45,185 nt of DNA from a virus (IMGVR_UViG_3300012929_000009:1-45185), one strand, 5' to 3'. Counted from the first letter of the stretch, positions 27,758-37,267 are shown. Notes: a model not told the origin generated them from the letters alone. Made by a program: numbers and translations.

Positions 27758-29227
27758 AGCTCCAAGAGCCGTGCTGGTCTGGGGCGGCGCAATGAAAGGC
27801 ACGCTATGACCAAGCGGCGATCGACGGCGAATGCCTTCAGCCACTCTCTGAGCCTGCGCTGCAACAGCGCGGTTGTTTGCCATCTTAAAGGCCCTACCAG
27901 CAGCAGCCCCGGCGAGTGCCCCAGGCAAGCCACCAGCCTCATAGCCGGCCGTTCCGCCCGCGAGCATGCCGAGACCACCTCCTCCACCTAGGAGGTTGGC
28001 AACATGACGCACAACGTTTTGCGTTGCGGTACCACGCACAATTTTTTCCAGTTCAGCCTTGGTATCAGCCGAGAGGTATCTTGCTTCGTTGCTCAGGAGA
28101 TAGCTTGTCACCTGCTGACGAATTTTGTTACCGACATTCATTCCAGAATGTTCGCCAGACGCCCTGAGATCAGCTCGAGCCAACCGCTTATCAAGCGCCT
28201 CATTGGCCTTCACAGCGGCGTAATTCTTATCCGCTTCTTTGATCTTCGCCATTGTGCCCGGCGAGTTCTGCTCGATCGCATTTTCGATCTTGCCGAGCGC
28301 GACAAAGGCGCCAGCTTTGTTGGCGTCTGGAGCAGACAAAAGGCTTTTCACATTCTGACGGGCCGCGACGAGATCTGCGACATCCGCGGCTCCTGCCGTA
28401 GCCGGAGACTTGATTTCATCCACCGCATTATGAATACTCTGCGCCGTCGAGGGCCGAATGCCCTTATTGTTTAGGGTCGTCGTGATATCGCTTGCCAGAT
28501 TATCCAAAGTCGATTGAGCAAGTGGCGTTGCAACATTTCGACTTGTCAACGCATCATAGGCATTTGTTGCTTCAGCTTTGACATCGGCCAATGCTGGCGT
28601 AGCCGCCTTTAAAGCCTTGGCTTCTGACATTGCATTGCTAAGTTTGCTGGCGCCCGCTCCTCCAAGAAGCGCCCCAGCAACCCGCGCAAAGGGCTCAGCA
28701 TCTGTTCCCTTGGTGACTTGGCCTGCGGTTTCGCTGGCAGCGGCTGGTGCGGCGACTCGACTGGCAAATAATTTTGCTGCGGCCTTGAAGGCATTCGGCC
28801 CGGCCAATTCTGGATCTGCCATGGCTGGTAGAAACTCAGCCCCCGTTTTTAGATAGCCGCCCAAGGTCGTTTGCGGCTGATAATCCGGCGAGACAATCGG
28901 ATCGGCGCTATTGATGATATCGCGCGAGGTCGGCGCATTGGCGATAATTCCCGCTGGTGTCATTCCAACCGCCTTGGAGGCCAAATCCTTGAAGGCTTGA
29001 ACCTTGTCGGGCGCGGCACCAAGCTTACCGCCAAGATAGTCGGTTGCGGCGGACAGACCGGATCGCACATCTCCAGCCACTCCGAACGTTCCTGCGGTCG
29101 CACCGGCCAGACCCGCCCCGATCGATTTGGCGGCATCCTCAATGCCTGACGGGGTATCCAGCGTAAAGCCGGCGGGGATTGCCGCTTCAGTATGGTCTAG
29201 AACGAAGCCTGGAGGCAGTTCGCTCAT
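27722..29227 (-). CDS. Internal virion / DNA ejection protein (501 aa)
   Basis: A large helical, alanine-rich protein with glycine-rich hydrophobic patches (LLGGGGGLGMLAGGTAGYEA, GLPGALAGAAAGRA) near residues 415-455, typical of ejected proteins that enter membranes. The N-terminus repeats PPGFVLD/PAGFTLD, a motif seen in phage internal proteins. ATG 29227 is chosen for its ATGA overlap; 29233 is possible. Probably helps DNA cross the cell envelope. Confidence 0.7.
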   Translation of the reverse strand: MSELPPGFVLDHTEAAIPAGFTLDTPSGIEDAAKSIGAGLAGATAGTFGVAGDVRSGLSAATDYLGGKLGAAPDKVQAFKDLASKAVGMTPAGIIANAPTSRDIINSADPIVSPDYQPQTTLGGYLKTGAEFLPAMADPELAGPNAFKAAAKLFASRVAAPAAASETAGQVTKGTDAEPFARVAGALLGGAGASKLSNAMSEAKALKAATPALADVKAEATNAYDALTSRNVATPLAQSTLDNLASDITTTLNNKGIRPSTAQSIHNAVDEIKSPATAGAADVADLVAARQNVKSLLSAPDANKAGAFVALGKIENAIEQNSPGTMAKIKEADKNYAAVKANEALDKRLARADLRASGEHSGMNVGNKIRQQVTSYLLSNEARYLSADTKAELEKIVRGTATQNVVRHVANLLGGGGGLGMLAGGTAGYEAGGLPGALAGAAAGRAFKMANNRAVAAQAQRVAEGIRRRSPLGHSVPFIAPPQTSTALGALLPALLARPKQ

Positions 29228-30822
29228 TGCCATTTTCCATTGCGGAAAGTGATCTTCTGGCCCGTCTGAGGATTGGTCGCGGTCGCGCCTTCCTGAATTG
29301 TTGGAGCGGCCTGACCGCCCTTCAGGCGAGACACATTTTCCTCAACCTTGGTAAGGGCCGCCTGTCCATCAGGACGAAGAACAGGATATTGTTTCAATCC
29401 TTCGTCACCCAAGACACCCTTGATCTGACCGCCCAATGCATCCAATCGCGAACGCATAAGTTCGCCTTCGGTCGAGAGAATTGCCGCGAGCTCCTTCGGG
29501 CTTCTGGCGCCATTCACACTTTCAATAAAACGATCACGCTCTGCAACGCCACCAGGCGAACCCGCATAGAACTTGGTGATTTCCTGGCCGTAATGCTGGG
29601 CAGCGCCTTTGAGTGCTTCCATCTTGGCTGCCTGCTCGGTGCCGAGCCCGCGGACTGAGTTGACTGCGGAAGTCAGAGGAGCAATGCCGGTATCATAATT
29701 TCCGAGTTCAAGTGCCTTCTGACTGAGATCAGCCAAATGACCGGCCGCAGTATTACCAATGTTGATTTGCCCACCTAAAGAGCTTGGCGCGCTCGAACTG
29801 AGCTGATTGCGCATCGTCTTGCGGGCGGCAAAACTAGCGTCGTCAACGGACTGGCCGTTGTCCGCGCCGACTTTCTGGGCAATCATCTTGACGGCTTGCG
29901 TAAAGCCCTTGCGCGGGTTTCCAGTTGGTGTGGATTTACCATCGATGTAGTTATTTACGGCCGCCTGCACTTCCGGTGAGAACTGCTTGAGATAGTCCGA
30001 ACCGGTCAAGTTACTATCAATTTGCTTGACGCCAGAGGCGAGGAAACTGCTGGTGCCAGACTCGCCTGAGCCCAATGGCTTCCCGTTGATGGTCTGGTCA
30101 CGCTCGTTGACAAACCCATATTGCTTGTTGCCGAACGCATCCTCGCCCGTTTGAGTATATTTCTCCTTGTTAGTTAGAGCCTCATTCAAGATGGTTTTAC
30201 CGGCTTCCGGATTCATCACGGCCAGCATGGCTTTTGAAGCGGCCTCGCGCGGAGACATGCCGCCATCGATCAATGTTTGCTGGACGGCCTTGTATTGAGC
30301 ACTCAAGTTCTGCTGGGCGAGCGATCTAGGATCATTCCCCGTCAGCCTGGCAATAATGCCATCTGGGCTGAACATCCGTCCGAAGGATTGTCCTCCACCA
30401 AGAGCCGGCGGAAGCTCCTGAGGTTGAGCCTGCTGCTGGGGAAGCTGCTGCTGCATGGGAAGCTGTCCCTGCATCGGCTGAGCGTTCTGTGGAATCGCGT
30501 CGGTCTGCGGGGTGAACTGCTGAGCATCGCCGATGCGCGGCATCTGATAATTGCCGATGGCAATAGGCTGCGCCTGGTTAGGTGCGAAAGTAGATGGATC
30601 GTAATTCGCAGGGTTAATACCCTGAGGGGCCGGCTGATAAGCCGCAGGCGCTCCTGGCAATGCGCCGAAGCGATCGGCAAAGGTGGGGATAGGAGGCAAA
30701 CCAGCACTCGGCTGGTATTGATCGTTCTGCATCTGACTTTGACGCAGGAAATCCAATAACCCTCCCTGTTGACCGCCAAAGTCGGCGCTTTGGCCAATAA
30801 GGAGGTTGTCAAGCAGGCCCAT
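29224..30822 (-). CDS. Internal virion protein with Q/P-rich N-terminus (532 aa)
   Basis: A 532-residue protein. The first 160 residues are low-complexity, with Gln/Pro-rich segments (PMQQQLPQQQAQPQELPP); the rest is helical (SQKALELGNYDTGIAPLTSA, KFYAGSPGGVAERDRFIESV). The latter pattern recurs in internal proteins of podoviruses near a transglycosylase. Last base overlaps the upstream gene. Likely an ejection protein. Confidence 0.65.
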   Translation of the reverse strand: MGLLDNLLIGQSADFGGQQGGLLDFLRQSQMQNDQYQPSAGLPPIPTFADRFGALPGAPAAYQPAPQGINPANYDPSTFAPNQAQPIAIGNYQMPRIGDAQQFTPQTDAIPQNAQPMQGQLPMQQQLPQQQAQPQELPPALGGGQSFGRMFSPDGIIARLTGNDPRSLAQQNLSAQYKAVQQTLIDGGMSPREAASKAMLAVMNPEAGKTILNEALTNKEKYTQTGEDAFGNKQYGFVNERDQTINGKPLGSGESGTSSFLASGVKQIDSNLTGSDYLKQFSPEVQAAVNNYIDGKSTPTGNPRKGFTQAVKMIAQKVGADNGQSVDDASFAARKTMRNQLSSSAPSSLGGQINIGNTAAGHLADLSQKALELGNYDTGIAPLTSAVNSVRGLGTEQAAKMEALKGAAQHYGQEITKFYAGSPGGVAERDRFIESVNGARSPKELAAILSTEGELMRSRLDALGGQIKGVLGDEGLKQYPVLRPDGQAALTKVEENVSRLKGGQAAPTIQEGATATNPQTGQKITFRNGKWQ

Positions 30823-31676
30823 TAAAGTGATCCAAATCCCTTGAGGAGATTACCGATGCCGCCAGAGATCAACCCGAACTGTTGGGCACCTGACATCTGC
30901 TGGGTACCCTGTGATTGCCCCGTCGATTGAGAGCCCAAGCCCGCGATCGGAATCCCGATCTGCGCCAGAAGCCCGAGAGCCTGAACCGGAATGCCGCGGC
31001 GCTGGGCTTCGGCCTGTAATGTCGCATTCGCCCCCGCATTGGCTGCATCATTGGCCTGCCCGGCCGCTGTGACGCCCTGTCCTTGATTGCCGAGATATTG
31101 CTGCTGCAAGCCCGACAGAAGCCCGCTGGTACTGTTCTGGGCGTTGTAGAGCTGTCCAGCAGCATTCATTTGATTGGCAACGTCCTGATTATATTGCCCT
31201 GCAATAACAGGCGCCTCTCCGGCCGCTACACCTCGCCCGTAAGCCATCTGGTTGGCGCCAGAGAAATCCCGGCCTGCCGCGGCAAACTGACCATTGACCG
31301 AATTGCCAACATCGGTCTGGATCTGCTGCAATTGGGCCTGCAAAGCAGGATTATTCCCCACCATGGAACCGTTGGCATAGGGCGTGAGCTGCTGCTGATA
31401 GGTCGAAAGACCGCCCTGGATATTGCCCGCCTGGTTGTTGGCTCCGCCGCCCTGTAGGAGGCTTTGCGCGTAGGACTGAATTGCCGGGGCAAACTGGCTT
31501 GCAGACCCTGCGTTTTGCTCAAGCGTACCGAGCGCGCCGGTTTCTTGTCCCGTCAGACCGGTATTGTTTAATCCGGTGACGAGCTGCCCAAGAATGCCTT
31601 GCAAAGCAGGCTGAGCTTGCTGCCAAGGCGCAGTTGTGGATTGCTGTGTGGTTTTCGATGAGGATTCTCCGCCCAT
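30822..31676 (-). CDS. Internal virion protein, Gln/Gly/Ala-rich (284 aa)
   Basis: A 284-residue protein dominated by Gly, Ala, Gln and Asn (e.g. QGVTAAGQANDAANAGANAT) with a polar SSSKTTQQSTTAPWQ start and hydrophobic GLLAQIGIPIAGLG near the end. It is the first of three adjacent internal virion genes and probably forms part of the ejected complex. Confidence 0.65.
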   Translation of the reverse strand: MGGESSSKTTQQSTTAPWQQAQPALQGILGQLVTGLNNTGLTGQETGALGTLEQNAGSASQFAPAIQSYAQSLLQGGGANNQAGNIQGGLSTYQQQLTPYANGSMVGNNPALQAQLQQIQTDVGNSVNGQFAAAGRDFSGANQMAYGRGVAAGEAPVIAGQYNQDVANQMNAAGQLYNAQNSTSGLLSGLQQQYLGNQGQGVTAAGQANDAANAGANATLQAEAQRRGIPVQALGLLAQIGIPIAGLGSQSTGQSQGTQQMSGAQQFGLISGGIGNLLKGFGSL

Positions 31677-31689
31677 TATATTTTTTCCA

Positions 31690-32202
31690 TCATTTCAGGC
31701 CCAGCAACGATAACAGGCCGCCCGATTGAGGCTGGTTCTTCAAATAATCCGACGTGTCTTTTTCCATGTAATCGTGCATCTGCTGATAACGATCATCAGC
31801 CTGCTGACCCGTTGGATAGGACGGGAAATTCTGCCATCCCATATTCTGAACGTTCTGAAGAGACTGCGGATTTGCTATATCCATCACGCGCGATGGATCA
31901 TTTGGATCAGTCCATTTTTGTGATTGAATCTGACCGTTCCAAACGGTCGGAACATTGTAGTACCGGCCATTGTGAGGCTCAACGGACTGATAAAGAGTCG
32001 AACGACTGCCATTTAGATTGTTTACGCCTCCAGGACCACTCAGGTTAGCAAGGTGCATCTGATAGAGCATCTGCTCTTGCGGCGTTAAATTCATGGCGTC
32101 TCTGGCAGCAACGAAATTCGGCGACGTGGGACCAGCCGCTGGTGCTTGAATGTTTGGAAATATCGGAGCCGCAAATGGATTGTAATTTGGTATGCTTCCC
32201 AT
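31690..32202 (-). CDS. Hypothetical virion protein (170 aa)
   Basis: A 170-residue protein, Pro/Asn/Gln-rich, with a central NGRYYNVPTVWNGQIQSQKW region that resembles short structural domains of phage virion proteins. It lies between the GNAT-like and internal virion genes. No family recognised with confidence. Confidence 0.6.
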   Translation of the reverse strand: MGSIPNYNPFAAPIFPNIQAPAAGPTSPNFVAARDAMNLTPQEQMLYQMHLANLSGPGGVNNLNGSRSTLYQSVEPHNGRYYNVPTVWNGQIQSQKWTDPNDPSRVMDIANPQSLQNVQNMGWQNFPSYPTGQQADDRYQQMHDYMEKDTSDYLKNQPQSGGLLSLLGLK

Positions 32203-32603
32203 CAGAGTACCTTTTCCAAGATCACATTTTCAACCCGATAGCCATCCAGCACGCGTTGCCATCCAGGTCGCCCAAAGATGCGCATGCAGGCTGCTCCCTC
32301 ATCCTTCGCGTATTTCTCAACCTGTTTGAAAAGAGGGAGCCAGCGATCACGCTGATATCCTCCGCATGCCGTCAGAATACAGACCGTCCGATTGTCGATC
32401 TTGATCAGATGCGTTGTCGCCGCGGCCTCTATATCTGGCCCATGAACGGCCAGCCAAAGAAGTTGATCGCCCTTGAGGACCTGAGCCTCGAGTTCGCCGA
32501 AATCGCTCAACCCGGTTCGGTCGGTCGCGCTCTTGATCAGTCCTTTTGCCAGTGGCCAGATCCTCGCAACGAGGGCTGGATCGACACAAACAAGGTCAGC
32601 CAA
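32202..32603 (-). CDS. GNAT-like acetyltransferase-fold phage protein
   Basis: A 133-residue protein beginning VCVDPALVARIWPLAKGLI, with WLAVHGPDIEAAATTHLI, VCILTACGGYQRDRWLPLF, then ARIFGRPGW-type and GYR-x5-LEK segments. This order recalls GNAT-fold proteins next to tail nozzle genes in many podoviruses. Catalytic residues cannot be assigned. Overlaps both neighbours. Confidence 0.65.
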   Translation of the reverse strand: MADLVCVDPALVARIWPLAKGLIKSATDRTGLSDFGELEAQVLKGDQLLWLAVHGPDIEAAATTHLIKIDNRTVCILTACGGYQRDRWLPLFKQVEKYAKDEGAACMRIFGRPGWQRVLDGYRVENVILEKVL

Positions 32604-32916
32604 GAATCGCCCAAAGGAACGTGCGGCTGGCTACTCCGCTGGAATGCGTGATCGTAAAAGACCCGTTTGCCACTGCTGACACGTACATCGTACCGTTCCC
32701 GACCTCGGTAGCAGCATTGGCCGTCATCGGCGTCAGGATCGGCGTAGAGCCCATAGCGATTATTCCCGCCTGCGTTGGCGTCACAGTTGTCGTAGTTCCC
32801 GACGATGCAAGGGTTACCGTCCCGGTCGCATTCGATCGACCGGCCGCCAATTGCTGGATCGCGAGGACAATTTTCTTGAGATCGGTTTCCGTAATCCCCG
32901 GAACGAAAACCGTCAA
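32596..32916 (-). CDS. Small beta-rich virion protein (106 aa)
   Basis: A 106-residue protein: a helical start (TDLKKIVLAIQQLAAGRSNA) followed by beta strands rich in Thr and Ala, ending ASRTFLWAILG. Similar proteins follow nozzle genes in related phages. Overlaps the nozzle gene by four bases. Likely a structural subunit. Confidence 0.65.
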   Translation of the reverse strand: MTVFVPGITETDLKKIVLAIQQLAAGRSNATGTVTLASSGTTTTVTPTQAGIIAMGSTPILTPMTANAATEVGNGTMYVSAVANGSFTITHSSGVASRTFLWAILG

Positions 32917-34379
32917 AGCTCAGCACCTGGAGATAGATCAGGCACGATTCCAGCCGCAAACGTCCAGGTCGTTCCCGCCGGAATCCTGACCTTGAACAGG
33001 CAATACCTCGTGTCCCGCATGATATCGACGCGGCCAGTCCTCGAGCTGGCAAGCACTTCCGAGCTGTTGATCGAATTGGCGCCCAACTGCTTGTCCCGAT
33101 AGCTCAGCGAACCATAAACCGTCGGCGAATCCGTGATCGGCCTGAAACCCCTGATATCCAACCTCGCCTCATCCGTTCCCTGCTCTCCGGTAGTGATCGA
33201 TGCCTCAAGACTAGATCCCCGGAAGAACCCTAGAATATGCGAGCCGTTGAACTGCGCTATTTCCGGCTGCACCGCGGTCGCATAAGCATCCAGGCTCAAT
33301 GTCAATGCATCCAGAGATGACGAAATGCTGTCCAGGTTCTCGATGGTCAAGCCGGTCTGCGAAATCCCCAAAAGATACTCGCCGCTGAAATTGATCTGGA
33401 AAAACCGGTCCAAAGCCGGGTCATAACCCAGGATCGTATCGTAGAGCCCGACTTGGCCCGAAACCGATTTGTAGGCCCAATAAATCCGTGACGACCTCGG
33501 ATCGGTCGCGCCCATGAAGAGCTGAAGATTGCCCTTGTCGAGATCGTTGATGAAGGTCCGATCAACACGTTCCCGGCCGATCTGCTCAGGAACCCCGCCT
33601 GGCGCAATCTTGTGAAAACCTTGCCCGGCATAGAAGTAGATCGTTTCGCCTGCCCTAATGATTGAACCCGGCGCAAAAAGACCTTTGTCCTGAGTTATGC
33701 GGTCGATCTGGAAGATGATCGGCGAACCCGGAACATAGGACATTCTCCGGATTGCCTGATCCTGGAAGATGATCCCGAATTCACCTCCCGCCACACCACG
33801 AACGATTCCGCCGTCGGGGAAATCTTGGAAATCGGAACTGTTAACACCTGATGTCCAGGTCGTAGTGGCGTTCAATCCCGACCATTGGATGCGATAGGGA
33901 TTCGAGAGAAGCCCAGAGAGCACGAGAAAGCGACCGACCACGCTGATATAGGCTGCCTGTGGAGGCGAACCAGCGCAGTTCGCAAAGGCCGTGGAAGACG
34001 AGAGGTCGAAGACCTGCAGGACGGCATTTGCTTGTGTTGCGAACACCAGATTGCCGAATTGCGCGAATAGCCAGTTGGCGGTTGATGAGACTGCGCTATA
34101 AGTCCCAGCTCCCAGCGAGACATCCGTCCAGCTATAATCTGTATTGTTGAGCTTGTAGAGCTTGGTTGACGTTCCCGCAAAAACAATGACCGATCCATCG
34201 GACTTCAGTGCATAGAAGCCACCGCGGCAGATCGCAGGGAGTGCCTGTGTGAATGCAGAGAAATCGGGAAATGGACCGTATCCATCGCCGCGGGGAATGA
34301 CGTTCGAGATATCAAAGACCGTGGTTGATTCGAAGTCGCTGGTATCAGGAACCCACGGTCCGTATTGAAGAAGCGGCAC
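32913..34379 (-). CDS. Tail nozzle / packaged-DNA stabilisation protein
   Basis: A 488-residue beta-rich protein with repeating segments typical of a beta-propeller (FYALKSDGSVIVFAGTSTKL, LFAQFGNLVFATQANAVLQV, FGIIFQDQAIRRMSYVPGSP). The start LQYGPWVPDTSDFES resembles SU10/P22 gp10-type nozzle proteins that close the portal channel and form the tail end. Overlaps its downstream neighbour by four bases and the upstream gene by one. Confidence 0.75.
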   Translation of the reverse strand: MPLLQYGPWVPDTSDFESTTVFDISNVIPRGDGYGPFPDFSAFTQALPAICRGGFYALKSDGSVIVFAGTSTKLYKLNNTDYSWTDVSLGAGTYSAVSSTANWLFAQFGNLVFATQANAVLQVFDLSSSTAFANCAGSPPQAAYISVVGRFLVLSGLLSNPYRIQWSGLNATTTWTSGVNSSDFQDFPDGGIVRGVAGGEFGIIFQDQAIRRMSYVPGSPIIFQIDRITQDKGLFAPGSIIRAGETIYFYAGQGFHKIAPGGVPEQIGRERVDRTFINDLDKGNLQLFMGATDPRSSRIYWAYKSVSGQVGLYDTILGYDPALDRFFQINFSGEYLLGISQTGLTIENLDSISSSLDALTLSLDAYATAVQPEIAQFNGSHILGFFRGSSLEASITTGEQGTDEARLDIRGFRPITDSPTVYGSLSYRDKQLGANSINSSEVLASSRTGRVDIMRDTRYCLFKVRIPAGTTWTFAAGIVPDLSPGAEL

Positions 34380-35278
34380 TATGTTTGCTCGTAAATGCCG
34401 GTAAGGACAACCGCATTTGCGCTAGCGATGTAGGTGGTATTGTCGTATTTAAGAATGCTGGATATGGTCGTGCCGCTTGCCAGGATTCGACCAAAACCTA
34501 GATTTCCAACTCCCCCAAAGTCCTGAGCAAAAACAGCAGCATTGCGATTAGCCGTGCCGGTTGGCAATGCGATGGACATGGTGCCGGCGGCAGTGCCCGC
34601 CGTCGTGATTGTGATCGTGACAGTGAAGTGAACTAGCTTACCGATCGCATACCATGCACCCGCCGCACTGACACTGGTAAATGATCCCGAGCCAGGCGTG
34701 ACGGTTGGAGTCCAAGTCGTCCAAGCTCCTGCAGTATTGCCAAGACCTCCATTGGCTGTTGCAAGCGTGCCGGTAACGCCCGTCGAGAGTGGCAATCCCG
34801 TTATATTAGTTGCCGTACCAGATAAAGGAGCGCCCAAAGCACCGTTGAAGGTAACAGGAGCTCCTGCGGAACCAACATTGAGAGCTAAGGCAGTTCCAAT
34901 CCCCGTGCCGAGACCGGTTATGCTGCCGACGGCGGGCTGTATCATTTGATTGGCTACAGCCGTAATTAAGCCTTTGCCATTCACCGTGAAAGTCGGAGAC
35001 TGCGTAGTACTTCCCCACGAGCCTACATTTCCGTTGACCGTGGCTAAGGTCGTCGCAACCGCACCTGCACTGGTCGTGATATCGCCCGTGAATGCTGGCA
35101 TTCGAGCAGCCACAACAGTACCACTCGTCAGGTTGGTGGCATTCGTCGTATCGACGTTCGGGACATTCTCTAGCCCCGTGACGGTATGCGTCGCATCCCA
35201 TTTCGGGCCGTCAACCAGCACATTCGGATTGGCAACTGCGTTAGTCAGGCTGGCGTGCTTGATGACAGGCGTTGCCAT
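34379..35278 (-). CDS. Head or tail fibre-like structural protein (299 aa)
   Basis: A 299-residue protein, Thr/Gly/Ala-rich with repeats such as TNATNLTSGTVVAARMPAFT and PLSTGVTGTLATANGGLGNT, a layout common in phage appendage proteins. The C-terminal 100 residues (GKLVHFTVTITITTAG) look like a compact beta domain. Likely a fibre or receptor-contact protein attached near the connector. Confidence 0.65.
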   Translation of the reverse strand: MATPVIKHASLTNAVANPNVLVDGPKWDATHTVTGLENVPNVDTTNATNLTSGTVVAARMPAFTGDITTSAGAVATTLATVNGNVGSWGSTTQSPTFTVNGKGLITAVANQMIQPAVGSITGLGTGIGTALALNVGSAGAPVTFNGALGAPLSGTATNITGLPLSTGVTGTLATANGGLGNTAGAWTTWTPTVTPGSGSFTSVSAAGAWYAIGKLVHFTVTITITTAGTAAGTMSIALPTGTANRNAAVFAQDFGGVGNLGFGRILASGTTISSILKYDNTTYIASANAVVLTGIYEQT

Positions 35279-35451
35279 CAGAGATTAGTCCATGTTTCGG
35301 CTTGTTTGGTTTTTACATCCCAAATGCCGTCAGTTTCGCCAGTATCGAAAATGGGGGCGCGATCGAACACATAAGGATCAAAAACACGGATTGCCTCGGT
35401 TTCAGCAGTCCACACTTCAGCCTGCTTGGTCTTCGGAGTCCAGGTGGTCAT
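35278..35451 (-). CDS. 57-aa tail protein with internal repeat
   Basis: A 57-residue protein that begins and ends with the same element: TPKTKQAEVWT (residues 5-15) and VKTKQAETWT (46-55), separated by an acidic middle. Its ATG overlaps the adaptor stop (ATGA) and its TGA overlaps the next ATG. Similar short proteins built from W-x-K-T-x-Q-A repeats occur in phage tail operons; probably a minor structural peptide. Confidence 0.7.
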   Translation of the reverse strand: MTTWTPKTKQAEVWTAETEAIRVFDPYVFDRAPIFDTGETDGIWDVKTKQAETWTNL

Positions 35452-36095
35452 GGTGTCACACCAGATGGTCGCATAGCCATTGGCCCCGAATTGAAAGTTG
35501 AAGTAAGACCGAGATTGTTCAGATCGTCCAAGGCCGTCTTGAACCCTGCACCCCAGACCTGAATGCGGCCATCAGCCTTGATGTAGGGCGAGGCTTCCAA
35601 CAGCGTGCCATAGAGATACGCGTCAGGCGCCAGAGTAAGTAACCAATTGGTTGAATTAGACGATAGAGGCGGAAGGTTCGCTCGATAGACCATCTCGATC
35701 GTGTAATTCTGGTTTGGCGTCGGGGCCAATTCCATCTCAGTGCCGAAGATCGTGAAGAACGCGGGCTGATTGGCTACGTTTCCGCTAGAGGTACGATATT
35801 CGTCCAATTGCGTGCCGGACTTGAAATCCAGATGAGGCTTTCCGCTAACGCTCGACAACCTCACCCGCCGCATGGACTGGAAATCGCTCGGCAGCGAGAT
35901 CATTTCCGGCTCGGTTGTCGTCGTGTCAATGATCGTAGTGGCCCGAGTTTCCATCTGCCTGACGAACAGGTCACGATTCATCTTGGCTTCGAAAAATTGA
36001 ATGAAGGTTGGGATACGCGCGATCAACGTCGTGTCCTGATCCCTGGCAAGATATTCGACAGCAGCAGATTGCAGAGACGTATAGTCGGTAATCAC
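35448..36095 (-). CDS. Head-tail adaptor protein
   Basis: A 215-residue protein with features of podovirus adaptor (gp4/SU10-like) proteins: ITDYTSLQSAAVEYLARDQD at the N-terminus, IPTFIQFFEAKMNRDLFVRQ, ISLPSDFQSMRRVRL, and YLYGTLLEASPYIKADGRIQ near the end. It should bind the underside of the portal ring and connect it to the nozzle. Confidence 0.8.
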   Translation of the reverse strand: MITDYTSLQSAAVEYLARDQDTTLIARIPTFIQFFEAKMNRDLFVRQMETRATTIIDTTTTEPEMISLPSDFQSMRRVRLSSVSGKPHLDFKSGTQLDEYRTSSGNVANQPAFFTIFGTEMELAPTPNQNYTIEMVYRANLPPLSSNSTNWLLTLAPDAYLYGTLLEASPYIKADGRIQVWGAGFKTALDDLNNLGLTSTFNSGPMAMRPSGVTP

Positions 36096-36097
36096 GA

Positions 36098-36379
36098 TCA
36101 GTCGACTTCTGTCACGTTCAAAACACCGCCGGATGAGACCTGAACTGCTGAAATCTTCTCCCCCGGATTGACGATAATGTACTCGGCTGACAATCCCGGG
36201 AGATAGCAGTCGGAGGTCGTTGCTGTCGGTGCCTTATCGACCTTGATGTAGCAATCCGTCGTCGCAAGAACTCGGATGCGCTGCACACCGTTTGAAAAAC
36301 CGCTCGCAACGGCCGCGGCGGTTCCCGTGTACGTCGCGTTTTGAACCAGACCAAGCCTGGCAACGCCAATATATTGCAT
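36098..36379 (-). CDS. Small beta-rich head protein (93 aa)
   Basis: A 93-residue beta-rich protein (GVQRIRVLATTDCYIKVDKA, LPGLSAEYIIVNPGEKISAV). The fold pattern resembles small head-decoration or connector-accessory proteins. It lies two bases upstream of the adaptor gene. Unknown exact role. Confidence 0.65.
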   Translation of the reverse strand: MQYIGVARLGLVQNATYTGTAAAVASGFSNGVQRIRVLATTDCYIKVDKAPTATTSDCYLPGLSAEYIIVNPGEKISAVQVSSGGVLNVTEVD

Positions 36380-36380
36380 A

Positions 36381-36692
36381 TTATTTCCACCCCATGATCA
36401 ATGCAGGTTTATCGGTTCTCAGATAGGCATAGTCCGGGTCTTGCAGCTTTCTCGCAATAATCCCGTCGAACTCATCTGAGTACATTTGAAGCGAGATATT
36501 GCCCTTCGCCTGCTCTTCATAGAACCATTGCAACATCACAGCATTGGGAATGCGCGCGATCCTTCGTCCCCAATCGGATTGCTGCGTTTCCGCACGCTGG
36601 CGCTTGTTCAGATCCAGGATCGGTTCAACGTCTTGAACATTGACGAAGGTGAGTTTGTTCTCACCCTCGTCAATGAAGAGCTTGCGTTCCAT
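36381..36692 (-). CDS. Hypothetical head-module protein (103 aa)
   Basis: A 103-residue protein (LFIDEGENKLTFVNVQDVEP, then IPNAVMLQWFYEEQAKGNIS, DPDYAYLRT). I recognise this as a conserved but unnamed protein between capsid and adaptor genes in related podoviruses. Start overlaps the previous stop as TGATG. Confidence 0.7.
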   Translation of the reverse strand: MERKLFIDEGENKLTFVNVQDVEPILDLNKRQRAETQQSDWGRRIARIPNAVMLQWFYEEQAKGNISLQMYSDEFDGIIARKLQDPDYAYLRTDKPALIMGWK

Positions 36693-36850
36693 CAGGGCGT
36701 CGGTAGCTGTGCCGCAATGGATTCGGCCTGGACGGCGAGATCGTCCACGGCGTGCTGTTCGTCAGGCACAGGATCAGGTTTTGCCAATAGCGCGTCCACC
36801 TTGAGCTTGATCTCTGCAAGAGCCGCGGTCAGTCGAGTATAGTCCGTCAT
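36692..36850 (-). CDS. Small helical head-module protein (52 aa)
   Basis: A 52-residue protein (RLTAALAEIKLKVDALLAKP, then an acidic linker and DLAVQAESIAAQL). The ribosome binding site GGAGG is strong, with the ATG at 36850. It would form a small coiled coil; unknown role. Confidence 0.7.
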   Translation of the reverse strand: MTDYTRLTAALAEIKLKVDALLAKPDPVPDEQHAVDDLAVQAESIAAQLPTP

Positions 36851-36862
36851 CACGTCCTCCTT

Positions 36863-37267
36863 TTATCCTCTACGAACTACGGCATAGAAATGCACTGGTC
36901 CGCCAGAAGCGTTACCGCCGGTAACAGCGAGCTTGATCACATCGCCTTCCAAACAAGTATTTGCAGCGGTGATGACCGAGTTTGACACAACGCCGTTTGC
37001 GACGACCCCCGAGATGCTGGATGCATCGAGATCACCGATTGCCGATGAGCTGAAGGCGATAACATATGCACCACCAGTAATGGCCGTGCCGGCAATCGAG
37101 GGTGTGACAGTCGCATCAGCGGTCGAAAGAACACTGCCGAGCATGCTTCCAATCTCTTTGACCGAGCCCTTGAAGGGAGCCCGGATTACAGCGCTACCTG
37201 CTGCGAGATTGGCCGCTGAAGTGGTAACCATGACCTCATCCAAGGGATGAGCGATAGGAAGAGCCAT
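36863..37267 (-). CDS. Capsid decoration-like protein (134 aa)
   Basis: A 134-residue, beta-rich protein right after the major capsid gene (EVMVTTSAANLAAGSAVIRA, APFKGSVKEIGSMLGSVLST, EGDVIKLAVTGGNASGGPVH). Place and composition suit a capsid stabilising or decoration protein. A strong terminator hairpin separates it from the capsid gene. Confidence 0.68.
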   Translation of the reverse strand: MALPIAHPLDEVMVTTSAANLAAGSAVIRAPFKGSVKEIGSMLGSVLSTADATVTPSIAGTAITGGAYVIAFSSSAIGDLDASSISGVVANGVVSNSVITAANTCLEGDVIKLAVTGGNASGGPVHFYAVVRRG

